The notes under the pieces are model-generated. The model was not told the origin of the DNA, did not search any database, and was given only the letters and a program-made list of their open reading frames with translations. Below, in pieces: positions 1 through 6,988 of a stretch of DNA of 14,710 bases. The position numbers and the translations under genes were made by a program. Position 1 is the first letter of the stretch, and every line of letters begins with the position of its first letter. Origin of the DNA: Pseudomonas sp. (GTDB lineage Bacteria; Pseudomonadota; Gammaproteobacteria; Pseudomonadales; Pseudomonadaceae); assembly GCA_003525045.1 (NCBI GenBank), contig DQGF01000273.1:540-15249 (forward strand), written 5' to 3'.

Positions 1-187
1 CCTTGGTACAGGCAGGCCGGGGATTCCCCTCTTTACACCGGGCTCACACCGCACAAGCGACGAGCCCTTCCAGTTTGGGGTCCTTGGTACAGGCAGGCCG
101 GGGATTCCTTCTTTACACCGGGCTCACGACGCAATGCGCGAGCCCTCCCGTTTTGGGAACCTTGGTACAGGCAGGCCGGGGATTCCC
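1..187. repeat. Tandem direct repeat, period 81 then 78 nt
   Basis: Unit 1 runs 1-81, unit 2 runs 82-159, and a partial unit 3 runs 160 to about 187. The first 27 nt are identical in all three. The spacer between the GGGCTC and GAGCCC arms differs between units 1 and 2 while the arms are kept, which suggests selection on RNA pairing rather than a recent copy event. Unit 1 starts at base 1, so more copies may lie to the left. Confidence 0.9.
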
Positions 188-193
188 TCTTTT
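155..193 (+). terminator. Rho-independent terminator of the repeat RNA
   Basis: GGGAA at 155-159 can pair with TTCCC at 183-187, with possible further CC/GG pairing inside, followed at once by TCTTTT (188-193). The T-run overlaps the stop codon of the convergent minus-strand gene (TTA at 192-194). Similar but weaker hairpins with TTCTTTA follow the earlier repeat unit, which may be processing or partial termination points. Confidence 0.65.
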
Positions 194-632
194 ATTGCTC
201 TCGGAGATGGATCTCCAGCTGCCAGCGGCCTTCGACTTCGCGACCGGCCCACTCGCCCTGAAGTGGCCGGGCCGCCACCACCGTCAGCAACAACGCCCCA
301 TCACTCAAACGCACTCGCCAATTCACGCTCTTGTTGTTGAGCTTGAGCTGACCTTTCTGTGCCTCGCCTTCGGCCTCGAACAGCAACGCTAGGCTGCCAT
401 CGACGAACTCGCCATGGGTCTTGGGTTCATTGTTGAACCACACCACCAGCCCGTCGTTCGTCACCTCGACCTGCTGCAGTTCGCTGGGCTCCGGCGTGGT
501 CAGGCGGCCAATCATCAGTCCCACCATCACCCCGACAATCGCCAGCGAAGCCATCACCCGCGGGAATAGTTTCGAACGCTGGTCAGCTTGCGGCGTAGAA
601 TGCCGCTCATCTTTACCTTCGGAGCCGTGCAT
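192..632 (-). CDS. Small single-pass membrane protein, unknown function
   Basis: This gene encodes 146 residues. A charged N-terminus of about 24 residues precedes one hydrophobic segment at about 26-43 (MASLAIVGVMVGLMIG), and the rest is a soluble, probably beta-rich domain with several Trp residues (VVWFNN, VNWRV, GRWQLEIHL). The layout suggests an inner-membrane anchor with the C-terminal domain outside the cytoplasm. I do not recognise a named family; it sits where P. aeruginosa has the uncharacterised gene PA5126. The start is ATG at 630-632, with an AAGGA about 12 nt upstream (645-649); the inner Met27 has no ribosome site. Its start codon shares two bases with the divergent trmL start, and its stop lies in the terminator of the repeat RNA. 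Confidence 0.75.
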   Translation of the reverse strand: MHGSEGKDERHSTPQADQRSKLFPRVMASLAIVGVMVGLMIGRLTTPEPSELQQVEVTNDGLVVWFNNEPKTHGEFVDGSLALLFEAEGEAQKGQLKLNNKSVNWRVRLSDGALLLTVVAARPLQGEWAGREVEGRWQLEIHLREQ

Positions 633-1086
633 GTTTCACGTCATCCTTTTCCAACCAGAAATACCGCCGAATACCGGCAACGTTATCAGGCTGTGCGCCA
701 ACAGTGGCTGCCACCTGCATTTGATCGAGCCGCTGGGCTTCGAGATGGACGACAAGCGCCTGCGCCGGGCCGGCCTCGACTACCACGAGTACGCCACCCT
801 GCAACGCCACGCAGACCTCGCCAGCTGCCTGGAGAGCCTCGGCCATCCTCGCCTGTTCGCCTTCACCACCAAGGGCTCGCGACCGTTCCACGATGCCAGC
901 TTCGCCGAGGGTGATGCGTTCCTGTTCGGTCCGGAAAGCCGTGGTTTGCCAGCGGAAGTACTCGATGCCCTGCCCGGCGAACAGCGCCTGCGTTTGCCGA
1001 TGCGTGAAGGCTGCCGCAGCCTGAACCTGTCGAACACCGTGGCCGTCGCGGTTTACGAAGGCTGGCGTCAACTGGGCTTTAAATAA
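631..1086 (+). CDS. trmL: tRNA (cytidine/uridine-34 2'-O)-methyltransferase TrmL
   Basis: This is a SPOUT-fold methyltransferase of 151 residues, close to the usual TrmL length of about 155. The family methylates the 2'-O of the wobble base in tRNA-Leu isoacceptors using S-adenosylmethionine. Visible motifs are IPPNTGNVIRLC (11-22), FLFGPESRGLP (97-107) and RLPM...SLNLSNTVAVAVYE (121-143), which form the knotted SAM site. The open frame extends upstream to 421, but ATG 631 is preferred: GGAG at 621-624 stands 6 nt before it and the protein then begins MFHVILFQPEIP as in the family. The start overlaps the divergent gene's start codon, so its promoter must lie within that gene. A REPIN follows 12 nt after the stop. 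Confidence 0.93.
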   Translation: MFHVILFQPEIPPNTGNVIRLCANSGCHLHLIEPLGFEMDDKRLRRAGLDYHEYATLQRHADLASCLESLGHPRLFAFTTKGSRPFHDASFAEGDAFLFGPESRGLPAEVLDALPGEQRLRLPMREGCRSLNLSNTVAVAVYEGWRQLGFK

Positions 1087-1098
1087 CACCCCATAACA

Positions 1099-1192
1099 AA
1101 TGTGGGAGCGAGCCTGCTCGCGAAAGCGGTGTGTCAGGCGACATTGATGTCATCTGATACTCCCTATTCGCGAGCAGGCTCGCTCCCACATT
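1099..1192. repeat. REPIN (paired REP palindromes)
   Basis: A perfect 26-bp inverted repeat pairs 1099-1124 (AATGTGGGAGCGAGCC...) with 1167-1192, separated by 42 nt that include a GCGGTGTGTCAG stretch. This is the GTGGGAGCGAGC type of REP sequence common between genes of fluorescent pseudomonads, usually mobilised by a RAYT transposase encoded elsewhere. It fills the gap between the convergent genes trmL and secB and could act as a bidirectional 3' mRNA stabiliser or terminator. Confidence 0.92.
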
Positions 1193-1218
1193 GAAATTAC
1201 TTTGGTGCTTAGAACCGC

Positions 1219-1704
1219 TTACTGAACGGTCGGCGCGTCGCCTGCTTCTTGCATGCGCTGCAGCTCTTGTGCGTACAGCGCATCGAAGTTCACCGGAGCC
1301 AGCATCAGCGCCGGGAACGAACCGCGGGTTACCAGGCTGTCCAGGGTTTCACGAGCGTACGGGAACAGGATGTTCGGGCAGAACGCACCCAGGGTGTGGC
1401 TCATCGAAGCGTCGTCCAGGTTCTTGATCAGGAAGATCCCGGCCTGTTGCACTTCAGCGATGAACGCCACTTCGTCACCGTTCTTCACGGTCACGGACAG
1501 GGTCAGCACGACTTCGTGGAAGTCGCCTTCCAGGGCCTTTTGACGGGTGTTCAGATCCAGACCGACGCTCGGTTCCCACTGCTGGCGGAAGATCGCCGGG
1601 CTTTTCGGGGCTTCGAAAGACAAGTCACGTACGTAGATGCGCTGCAAGGAGAATTGCGGTGCGGTTTCTTCTTCGCTAGCTGCAGTGTTCTGTTGGTCAG
1701 TCAT
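1219..1704 (-). CDS. secB: Protein-export chaperone SecB
   Basis: This gene encodes 161 residues, the normal length. SecB is a cytoplasmic homotetramer that keeps precursor proteins unfolded and passes them to SecA at the Sec translocon. Family features seen are [17 protein letters not shown] near the N-terminus (18-34), WEP...LDLNT, GIFLI at about 88-92, and [23 protein letters not shown] at about 108-130, the most conserved stretch. The start ATG (1702-1704) has AAAGGA at 1711-1716. It is the last gene of a rhodanese-grxC-secB operon, 41 nt after grxC, an arrangement also known from E. coli (yibN-grxC-secB). The REPIN lies 26 nt past its stop. Confidence 0.97.
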   Translation of the reverse strand: MTDQQNTAASEEETAPQFSLQRIYVRDLSFEAPKSPAIFRQQWEPSVGLDLNTRQKALEGDFHEVVLTLSVTVKNGDEVAFIAEVQQAGIFLIKNLDDASMSHTLGAFCPNILFPYARETLDSLVTRGSFPALMLAPVNFDALYAQELQRMQEAGDAPTVQ

Positions 1705-1745
1705 CTCAGATCCTTTCTGATCTTGGGGTCTTACAGGGAAGGCAT

Positions 1746-2000
1746 TCAGGCCTTGAGCATGGCGTCGAGCTTACCGGCGCGCTCAAGGGCAAACAAATCA
1801 TCACAGCCACCAATGTGGCGCTCGCCGATCCAGATCTGCGGCACGGACGTACGTCCGGCCTTCTGAGCCATGGCGGCGCGCACCTGCGGCTTGCCATCGA
1901 CCTTGATCTCTTCGAAGGCCACGCCTTTGTTCTCGAGCAGGTACTTGGCTCGCGAGCAGTAAGGGCAGTAATCGCTGGAGTAGACGACGACGTTGTTCAT
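1746..2000 (-). CDS. grxC: Glutaredoxin 3 (GrxC)
   Basis: This is a dithiol glutaredoxin of 84 residues. It reduces protein disulfides and glutathione mixed disulfides at the expense of glutathione, in the cytoplasm. The active site CPYC is at residues 12-15. The cis-proline loop TSVPQIW (51-57) and the glutathione-binding GGCDD (64-68) are present, so all known key residues of the class are in place. The gene starts 1 nt after the rhodanese stop codon (TGA, 2002-2004) and is therefore probably translated in a coupled manner. It lies upstream of secB in the same operon. Confidence 0.96.
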   Translation of the reverse strand: MNNVVVYSSDYCPYCSRAKYLLENKGVAFEEIKVDGKPQVRAAMAQKAGRTSVPQIWIGERHIGGCDDLFALERAGKLDAMLKA

Positions 2001-2001
2001 A

Positions 2002-2415
2002 TCACTTCACCAGCGGCAGGTTGTCGCCTTTCCAGCTGGAAATACCGCCGGACAGCTTGGCCGCAGTAAAGCCGGACTTCACCAGTTCCCGGGCATGGGT
2101 GCCGGCAGTCTGGCCCATGGCGTCGACCAGGATGATGGTCTTGGCCTTGTGTTTTTCCAGCTCGCCGACGCGAGCAGCCAGTTTGTCGTGGGGAATGTTC
2201 AACGCGCCGACAATGTGACCGGCGGCGAAATCCTTGTTCGACCGAATGTCGATCACCACACCTGCGTCCTTGTTGACCAGCCCGGTCAGTTCGCCGGTAC
2301 TCAGGCTGCGGCCGCCGCCCTTCATCTCATGGGCGATCAGCAGCGCCAGCAGAACGGCGAAGATACCGACGAGCAAATAGTGGGTAGTGGCAAATGCAAT
2401 CAGGTGATCGACCAT
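2002..2415 (-). CDS. Membrane-anchored rhodanese-like protein (YibN type)
   Basis: This gene encodes 137 residues from ATG at 2413-2415. One transmembrane segment at about 5-27 (LIAFATTHYLLVGIFAVLLALLI) precedes a single rhodanese domain (about 40-137) with VVIDIRSNKDFAAGHIVGALNIP and a C-terminal LSGGISSWKG. The position where catalytic rhodaneses carry Cys reads VDAMGQTAGT here, so the usual sulfur-accepting Cys is absent and sulfurtransferase activity is doubtful; the protein may instead bind partners. The frame is open to a GTG at 2463, but the predicted transcription start lies downstream of that codon, which supports the ATG. No purine-rich ribosome site precedes the ATG. First gene of the rhodanese-grxC-secB operon. 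Confidence 0.88.
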   Translation of the reverse strand: MVDHLIAFATTHYLLVGIFAVLLALLIAHEMKGGGRSLSTGELTGLVNKDAGVVIDIRSNKDFAAGHIVGALNIPHDKLAARVGELEKHKAKTIILVDAMGQTAGTHARELVKSGFTAAKLSGGISSWKGDNLPLVK

Positions 2416-2448
2416 TGAAGGAGGTTCCAGGGCGTTAAAATGTCGGCC

Positions 2449-2476
2449 AGTATACACAGCCACTATGGTGGGCCAA
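2449..2476 (-). promoter_or_regulatory. Predicted sigma-70 promoter for rhodanese-grxC-secB
   Basis: On the minus strand, TTGGCC (2471-2476) and TATACT (2449-2454) are separated by 16 bp. The expected transcript start is near 2442, giving a leader of roughly 27 nt before the ATG at 2415. Both boxes match the consensus well. Read by eye only. Confidence 0.5.
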
Positions 2477-2489
2477 ACCCCGTCCGGCG

Positions 2490-2518
2490 GTGACGGCGCC
2501 GGAACTTCGCTTTAAACT
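2490..2518 (+). promoter_or_regulatory. Possible sigma-70 promoter for gpmI
   Basis: GTGACG (2490-2495) and TAAACT (2513-2518) have a 17-bp spacer, about 50 nt before the gpmI ATG. A CCGGCG/CGCCGG inverted repeat (2484-2489, 2497-2502) surrounds the -35 box and could be fortuitous in GC-rich DNA. The match to consensus is moderate. Confidence 0.35.
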
Positions 2519-2569
2519 GCCACTCCCTTTTCCATCGCCCTCTTTTTAACTCAGCCACGAGTGGAATCC

Positions 2570-4099
2570 ATGACTACCACGCCTAAACCTTTGGTCCTGA
2601 TCATTCTCGACGGCTTCGGTCACAGTGAGAGCCCTGAATCCAACGCCATCTTCGCCGCGAAGAAGCCCGTACTGGACCACCTGTGGGCCACCGTGCCGAA
2701 TGGCCTGATTTCGGGCAGCGGCATGGACGTCGGCCTGCCGGACGGCCAGATGGGTAACTCCGAAGTCGGCCACATGAACCTTGGCGCCGGCCGAGTGGTG
2801 TATCAGGACTTCACTCGCGTGACCAAATCGATCCGCGACGGCGAGTTCTTCGAGAACCCGACCATCTGCGCCGCGGTGGATAAAGCCGTTGCCGCCGGCA
2901 AAGCCGTGCACTTCATGGGCCTGCTGTCCGATGGCGGCGTTCACAGCCACCAGGATCACCTGGTTGCCATGGCTGAACTGGCCTACAAGCGCGGCGCTGA
3001 AAAAATCTACCTGCACGCCTTTCTCGATGGCCGCGACACACCGCCAAAAAGCGCTCAGTCGTCCATCGAACTGCTCGACGCGACCTTCCAGGCCCTCGGC
3101 AAAGGTCGGATCGCCAGCATTATTGGCCGTTACTTCGCCATGGATCGCGACAACCGTTGGGATCGCGTGTCCCAGGCCTATAACCTGATCGTCGATGGCA
3201 ACGGCGAATTCAACGCCGCCACCGCCCAGGAGGGCCTGCAAGCCGCCTACGAGCGTGGCGAAAGCGACGAATTCGTCAAAGCCACCAGCATCGGTGAGCC
3301 AGTCAAGGTCGAGGACGGCGACGCCGTGGTGTTCATGAACTTCCGCGCCGACCGCGCCCGCGAATTGACCCGCGTGTTCGTTGAAGACGATTTCAAGGAA
3401 TTCGAACGTGCGCGCCAGCCGAAACTGGCCGGCTTCGTCATGCTGACCCAATACGCCGCCAGCATTCCTGCGCCATCAGCCTTTGCCGCGGGCAGCCTGG
3501 ACAACGTGCTGGGCGACTACCTGGCAAAAAACGGCAAGACCCAGCTGCGTATCGCCGAAACTGAAAAGTACGCCCACGTGACCTTCTTCTTCTCCGGCGG
3601 TCGTGAAGAACCGTTCCCCGGCGAAGAACGCATCCTGATCCCGTCGCCAAAAGTCGCCACCTATGACTTGCAGCCAGAAATGAGTGCGCCGGAAGTCACC
3701 GATCGCATCGTCGACGCTATCGAAAACCAGCGTTACGACGTGATCGTTGTCAACTACGCCAACGGCGACATGGTCGGCCACAGCGGTGTGTTTGATGCGG
3801 CGGTGAAAGCCGTTGAATGCCTGGACCTGTGCGTTGGCCGCATCGTTGATGCACTGGAGAAAGTTGGCGGCGAGGCGTTGATCACTGCCGACCACGGTAA
3901 CGTCGAGCAAATGTCCGACGAATCCACTGGCCAGGCGCACACCGCACATACCACCGAGCCGGTGCCGTTCATTTATGTCGGCAAGCGTGACCTGAAGGTT
4001 CGCGATGGCGGTGTATTGGCGGATGTAGCGCCGACCATGTTGATGCTGCTGGGGCTTGAGAAACCTGCCGAAATGACTGGCACTTCGATATTGGTGTAA
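2570..4099 (+). CDS. gpmI: 2,3-bisphosphoglycerate-independent phosphoglycerate mutase
   Basis: This gene encodes 509 residues, typical for the cofactor-independent, Mn-dependent mutase that interconverts 3- and 2-phosphoglycerate in glycolysis and gluconeogenesis. Alkaline-phosphatase-fold motifs are present: LIILDGFG (metal Asp14), [11 protein letters not shown] with the phosphoserine nucleophile Ser64, [26 protein letters not shown], the metal site [14 protein letters not shown], then [11 protein letters not shown] and [11 protein letters not shown]. The ATG at 2570 is chosen over the in-frame GTG at 2561 because the protein then begins [15 protein letters not shown] like its relatives and a GAGTGGAA stretch lies just upstream. 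It is divergent from the rhodanese operon and followed by a REPIN and a strong terminator, so it is probably transcribed alone or nearly so. Confidence 0.97.
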   Translation: MTTTPKPLVLIILDGFGHSESPESNAIFAAKKPVLDHLWATVPNGLISGSGMDVGLPDGQMGNSEVGHMNLGAGRVVYQDFTRVTKSIRDGEFFENPTICAAVDKAVAAGKAVHFMGLLSDGGVHSHQDHLVAMAELAYKRGAEKIYLHAFLDGRDTPPKSAQSSIELLDATFQALGKGRIASIIGRYFAMDRDNRWDRVSQAYNLIVDGNGEFNAATAQEGLQAAYERGESDEFVKATSIGEPVKVEDGDAVVFMNFRADRARELTRVFVEDDFKEFERARQPKLAGFVMLTQYAASIPAPSAFAAGSLDNVLGDYLAKNGKTQLRIAETEKYAHVTFFFSGGREEPFPGEERILIPSPKVATYDLQPEMSAPEVTDRIVDAIENQRYDVIVVNYANGDMVGHSGVFDAAVKAVECLDLCVGRIVDALEKVGGEALITADHGNVEQMSDESTGQAHTAHTTEPVPFIYVGKRDLKVRDGGVLADVAPTMLMLLGLEKPAEMTGTSILV

Positions 4100-4126
4100 T
4101 CCGACCTTCCAAACGCCGCACAACCC

Positions 4127-4216
4127 TGTGGGAGCGGGCTTGCTCGCGAATGCGGTGTGTCAGTCAACATCAATGCTGTCTGACACACCGCATTCGCGAG
4201 CAAGCCCGCTCCCACA
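4127..4216. repeat. REPIN with perfect 37-bp inverted repeat
   Basis: Positions 4127-4163 (TGTGGGAGCGGGCTTGCTCG...) pair perfectly with 4180-4216 around a 16-nt loop. The same family is seen at 1099-1192, but the sub-type differs (AGCGGGCTTGCTCGC versus AGCGAGCCTGCTCGC) and here the inner GCGGTGTGTCAG part also pairs. It starts 27 nt after the gpmI stop. Open frames across it on both strands read MGAGLLANAVCQ, an artefact of the palindrome. Confidence 0.95.
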
Positions 4217-4264
4217 TTGGTTTTGCGGTGTTTTTGCCACTGAAGCTGCTCCAGTCATCACACA

Positions 4265-4286
4265 GCCCCAATTGGGCGTTTTTTTT
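4265..4286 (+). terminator. Rho-independent terminator after gpmI
   Basis: GCCC (4265-4268) pairs with GGGC (4274-4277) around a CAATT loop, followed by G and eight T residues (4279-4286). This is the clearest intrinsic terminator in the window and separates gpmI from the envC-like gene, which then needs its own promoter within 4287-4340. I see only a poor CATACT -10 candidate (4302-4307) there. Confidence 0.8.
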
Positions 4287-4340
4287 GCAGCGCTTGGCGG
4301 GCATACTAGGACGTCCCTTTCCCTGGTATCACCCGCCTCT

Positions 4341-5633
4341 ATGCTTCGCGTCCTGATAGCCCTTGCCCTGACTTGCCTGCTCCAACCGGCCTTTGCTGAC
4401 GAGCGCGCGCAAACCCAACAACAGTTGGACGCTACGCGTCAGGACATTGCCGAGCTTAAAAAACTGCTGGGCAAGCTGCAGGAAGAAAAGTCCGGAGTGC
4501 AGAAAGACCTCAAGGGCACAGAGACCGAGATGGGCAAGCTCGAGAAGCAGGTCGATGCCCTGCAAAAAGAGCTGAAGAAAAGCGAATCCGAGCTGCAGCG
4601 ACTCGATGCCGAGAAAAAAAAACTCCAGAGCGCGCGCATTGAACAGCAACGACTGATCGCCATTCAGGCCCGCGCGGCCTATCAGAACGGCCGTCAGGAG
4701 TACTTGAAGCTGCTGCTCAACCAGCAGAACCCGGAAAAATTCGCCCGCACCCTCACCTATTACGATTACCTGAGCCAGGCCCGCCTGGAGCAGCTGAAGA
4801 ATTTCAACGAAACCTTGCGCCAGTTGGCCAATGTCGAAAAAGACATCGCCATGCAGCAGGCGCAACTGCTGGTGCAGAAAAGCAGCCTCGACAGCCAGCG
4901 CGACGAGCTCGACAAAGTTCGCAAGGAGCGCCAGCAAGTCCTGGCCAAGCTCAATGAGGACGTAAAGGCGCGCGATCAGAAACTGGCTACCCGCGAGCAG
5001 GATCAGGCGGATCTGTCCAAAGTTCTTAAAACTATTGAAGAAACCCTGGCCCGCCAGGCTCGTGAGGCAGAGGAAGCGCGGCAAAAAGCGCTGATCGCCC
5101 AGCAGGAAGCCGAAAAAAAGCGTTTACGTGAGGCTCAGGCTGAAGCAGATGCCACTGACGCCCCACGCAAACCTGCCAGACCCACACCCGGGGCACTGGT
5201 TTCCAGTTCAGGCGAAACCTTTGGTGGCCCTTTTGCTTCAAGCCGGGGAAAACTTCCCTGGCCAGTTGATGGTCGACTGCTTGCACGCTTTGGCGAATCC
5301 CGTGGCGACGACGCCCGTACCAAGTGGGACGGCGTAATGATCAGCGCCTCCGCCGGCAGTCAGGTACACGCAGTGCATGGCGGTCGCGTGGTGTTCGCCG
5401 ACTGGTTGCGCGGCGCCGGGCTGCTGGTGATCCTCGACCACGGCAACGGTTTCTTGAGTCTTTACGGTCACAACCAGACGCTGCTCAAGTCTGCGGGTGA
5501 CGTGGTAAAAGCCGGTGAGTCCATTTCCACCGTCGGCAACAGTGGCGGGCAAGACACACCAGCGCTGTATTTCGCTATTCGTCAGCAGGGTCACCCGAGT
5601 GATCCGGCGCAATGGTGCCGCGCGCAAGGATAG
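4341..5633 (+). CDS. envC: EnvC-like murein hydrolase activator (degenerate LytM/M23)
   Basis: This gene encodes 430 residues. A signal peptide (MLRVLIALALTCLLQPAFA, 1-19) is followed by a long coiled coil rich in Gln, Lys and Glu (about 22-280), a Lys/Pro-rich linker, and a C-terminal LytM/M23 domain (about 303-430: GRLLARFGES, TKWDGVMI, LVILDHGNGFLSLYGHN, GGQDTPALYFAIR). The metal ligands of active M23 peptidases (HxxxD and HxH) are not preserved: TKWDG stands where an active enzyme has H-x-G-x-D, and LSLYG replaces HxHYG. That is the EnvC pattern, where the domain activates cell-wall amidases at the division site instead of cutting. The frame runs back through the REPIN, but ATG 4341 gives the signal peptide; no clear ribosome site is visible. 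ctpA follows after 34 nt. Confidence 0.9.
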   Translation: MLRVLIALALTCLLQPAFADERAQTQQQLDATRQDIAELKKLLGKLQEEKSGVQKDLKGTETEMGKLEKQVDALQKELKKSESELQRLDAEKKKLQSARIEQQRLIAIQARAAYQNGRQEYLKLLLNQQNPEKFARTLTYYDYLSQARLEQLKNFNETLRQLANVEKDIAMQQAQLLVQKSSLDSQRDELDKVRKERQQVLAKLNEDVKARDQKLATREQDQADLSKVLKTIEETLARQAREAEEARQKALIAQQEAEKKRLREAQAEADATDAPRKPARPTPGALVSSSGETFGGPFASSRGKLPWPVDGRLLARFGESRGDDARTKWDGVMISASAGSQVHAVHGGRVVFADWLRGAGLLVILDHGNGFLSLYGHNQTLLKSAGDVVKAGESISTVGNSGGQDTPALYFAIRQQGHPSDPAQWCRAQG

Positions 5634-5667
5634 GCGCTGAATCACCAACATTAGGAGTTCGTTCGAC

Positions 5668-6987
5668 ATGCTGCATTTGTCCCGCCTTACCTCGCTGGCC
5701 CTGACGATCGCCCTGGTGATCGGCGCGCCTCTGGCGTTCGCCGCTCAACCTGCGCCGGCGGTCGCACCTGCGGGCACTGCTGCGACTACCAAGGCGCCGT
5801 TGCCGCTGGAAGAGTTGCGCACCTTTGCCGAGGTCATGGACCGGATCAAGGCCGCCTATGTCGAACCGGTGGACGACAAGACCCTGCTGGAAAACGCGAT
5901 CAAGGGCATGCTCAGCAATCTCGACCCGCACTCCGCCTACCTGGGCCCGGAAGACTTTGCTGAGTTGCAGGAAAGCACCAGCGGCGAATTCGGCGGCCTG
6001 GGCATCGAAGTCGGCGCCGAAGACGGTTTCATCAAGGTGGTTTCGCCGATCGATGACACTCCGGCCTCCAAGGCGGGCATTCAGGCTGGCGATTTCATCG
6101 TCAAGATCAACGGCCAACCGACCCGCGGCCAGAGCATGACCGAAGCCGTGGACAAGATGCGGGGCAAGATCGGCCAGAAAATCACCCTGACCCTGGTGCG
6201 TGACGGCGGTACGCCGTTCGACGTGACCCTGGCCCGCGCCATCATTCAAGTGAAGAGCGTGAAGAGCCAGTTGCTGGAGTCGGGCTATGGCTACATCCGC
6301 ATCACCCAGTTCCAGGTCAAGACCGGCGAAGAGGTTTCCAAGGCCCTGGCCAAGCTGCGCAAGGACAACGGCAAGAAGCTCAACGGCATCATCCTCGACC
6401 TGCGCAACAACCCGGGTGGCGTGCTGCAGGCGGCGGTGGAAGTGGTCGACCACTTCGTCACCAAGGGCTTGATCGTTTACACCAAAGGCCGTATCGCCAA
6501 CTCCGAGCTGCGTTTCTCCGCTACCGGCAAGGACGAAAGCGAAGCCGTGCCAATGGTCGCGCTGATCAACGGCGGCAGCGCCTCGGCTTCGGAAATTGTC
6601 GCTGGCGCCTTGCAGGATCAGAAACGTGCGGTGGTCATGGGCACCACCAGTTTCGGCAAAGGCTCGGTCCAAACCGTGCTGCCGCTCAATAACGAGCGCG
6701 CATTGAAAATCACCACGGCGCTGTACTACACGCCGAACGGCCGTTCGATCCAGGCCCAGGGCATCGTCCCGGACATCGAAGTGCGCAAGGCCAAGATCAC
6801 CAACGAGCAGGACGGCGAGTACTTCAAGGAAGCCGATCTGCAAGGTCACCTGGGCAATGGCAACGGCGGCGCCGACAAACCGACCGGCTCCAGCGGCAAA
6901 GCCAAGGCCATGCCGCAGGATGACGATTATCAGTTGGCCCAGGCCCTGAGCCTGCTCAAAGGGCTGAGCATCACCTCCGGCCGCTGA
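5668..6987 (+). CDS. ctpA: Carboxyl-terminal processing protease CtpA (S41A)
   Basis: This gene encodes 439 residues. A signal peptide (about 1-25, ending APLAFA) is followed by an N-terminal segment with the PYLGPED-like SAYLGPEDFAEL, a PDZ domain (about 105-180, GGLGIEVG...AGIQAGDFIVKINGQ) and an S41 protease domain (about 190-370). The catalytic dyad is visible: Ser306 in GGSASASEI and Lys331 in FGKGSVQT, 25 residues apart as in the family. The protein acts in the periplasm. In P. aeruginosa CtpA works with the lipoprotein LbcA to degrade peptidoglycan cross-link hydrolases (from the literature). AGGAG (5653-5657) precedes the ATG by 10 nt. It sits between an EnvC-like and a YibQ-like gene, which fits a role in envelope remodelling. 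Confidence 0.95.
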   Translation: MLHLSRLTSLALTIALVIGAPLAFAAQPAPAVAPAGTAATTKAPLPLEELRTFAEVMDRIKAAYVEPVDDKTLLENAIKGMLSNLDPHSAYLGPEDFAELQESTSGEFGGLGIEVGAEDGFIKVVSPIDDTPASKAGIQAGDFIVKINGQPTRGQSMTEAVDKMRGKIGQKITLTLVRDGGTPFDVTLARAIIQVKSVKSQLLESGYGYIRITQFQVKTGEEVSKALAKLRKDNGKKLNGIILDLRNNPGGVLQAAVEVVDHFVTKGLIVYTKGRIANSELRFSATGKDESEAVPMVALINGGSASASEIVAGALQDQKRAVVMGTTSFGKGSVQTVLPLNNERALKITTALYYTPNGRSIQAQGIVPDIEVRKAKITNEQDGEYFKEADLQGHLGNGNGGADKPTGSSGKAKAMPQDDDYQLAQALSLLKGLSITSGR

Positions 6988-6988
6988 G

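Larger units (their letters stand above)
1..193 (+). ncRNA. nrsZ: NrsZ-like repeat small RNA, 3' part (5' end outside window)
   Basis: Three copies of a 27-nt block beginning CCTTGGTACAGGCAGG lie at 1-27, 82-108 and 160-186. The first two are followed by a TTTACACCGGGCTC arm and a GAGCCC arm that form a hairpin (40-45 with 62-67; 120-125 with 140-145). The third copy ends in a terminator at 155-193, so transcription is on the plus strand. From memory, NrsZ of P. aeruginosa is a processed RNA made of repeated similar stem-loops. It is induced by NtrB/NtrC with RpoN under nitrogen limitation and lies between ntrC and the small gene next to trmL, and the neighbours here fit that position. The ntrC gene and any sigma-54 promoter would be left of the window. 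The identification rests on position and architecture, not on an alignment. Confidence 0.68.

Noticed and set aside
1..187. CRISPR array
   Set aside because: Only three copies, with related rather than unique spacers, no cas genes and a terminator at the end. The structure fits a repeated hairpin RNA.
3..392. Plus-strand open frame of 129 codons across the repeats (MVQAGRGFP repeats)
   Set aside because: The periodic peptide comes only from the nucleotide repeat. It runs into the antisense of the membrane protein gene, and the repeat periods of 81 and 78 nt happen to be multiples of three.
421..630. N-terminal extension of TrmL to position 421
   Set aside because: The extension is antisense to the membrane protein gene and unlike the family. 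ATG 631 has a good GGAG site and the normal protein start.
2440..2493. 17-codon plus-strand small frame before gpmI (MSASIHSHYGG...) with AAGGAGGT upstream
   Set aside because: The ribosome site is about 14 nt from the ATG, which is too far, and the predicted gpmI transcript starts further downstream.
2546..3451. 301-codon minus-strand frame opposite gpmI
   Set aside because: It is a GC-driven shadow of gpmI, rich in Ala, Gly, Val and His without recognisable motifs.
4128..4340. Upstream extension of the EnvC-like protein through the REPIN
   Set aside because: The sequence MGAGLLANAVCQ also appears on the opposite strand of the palindrome, the stretch crosses a terminator, and the signal peptide starts at 4341.
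5575..6849. 424-codon minus-strand frame opposite ctpA
   Set aside because: This is the antisense of ctpA with no known motifs; ctpA carries the full PDZ and S41 signatures.
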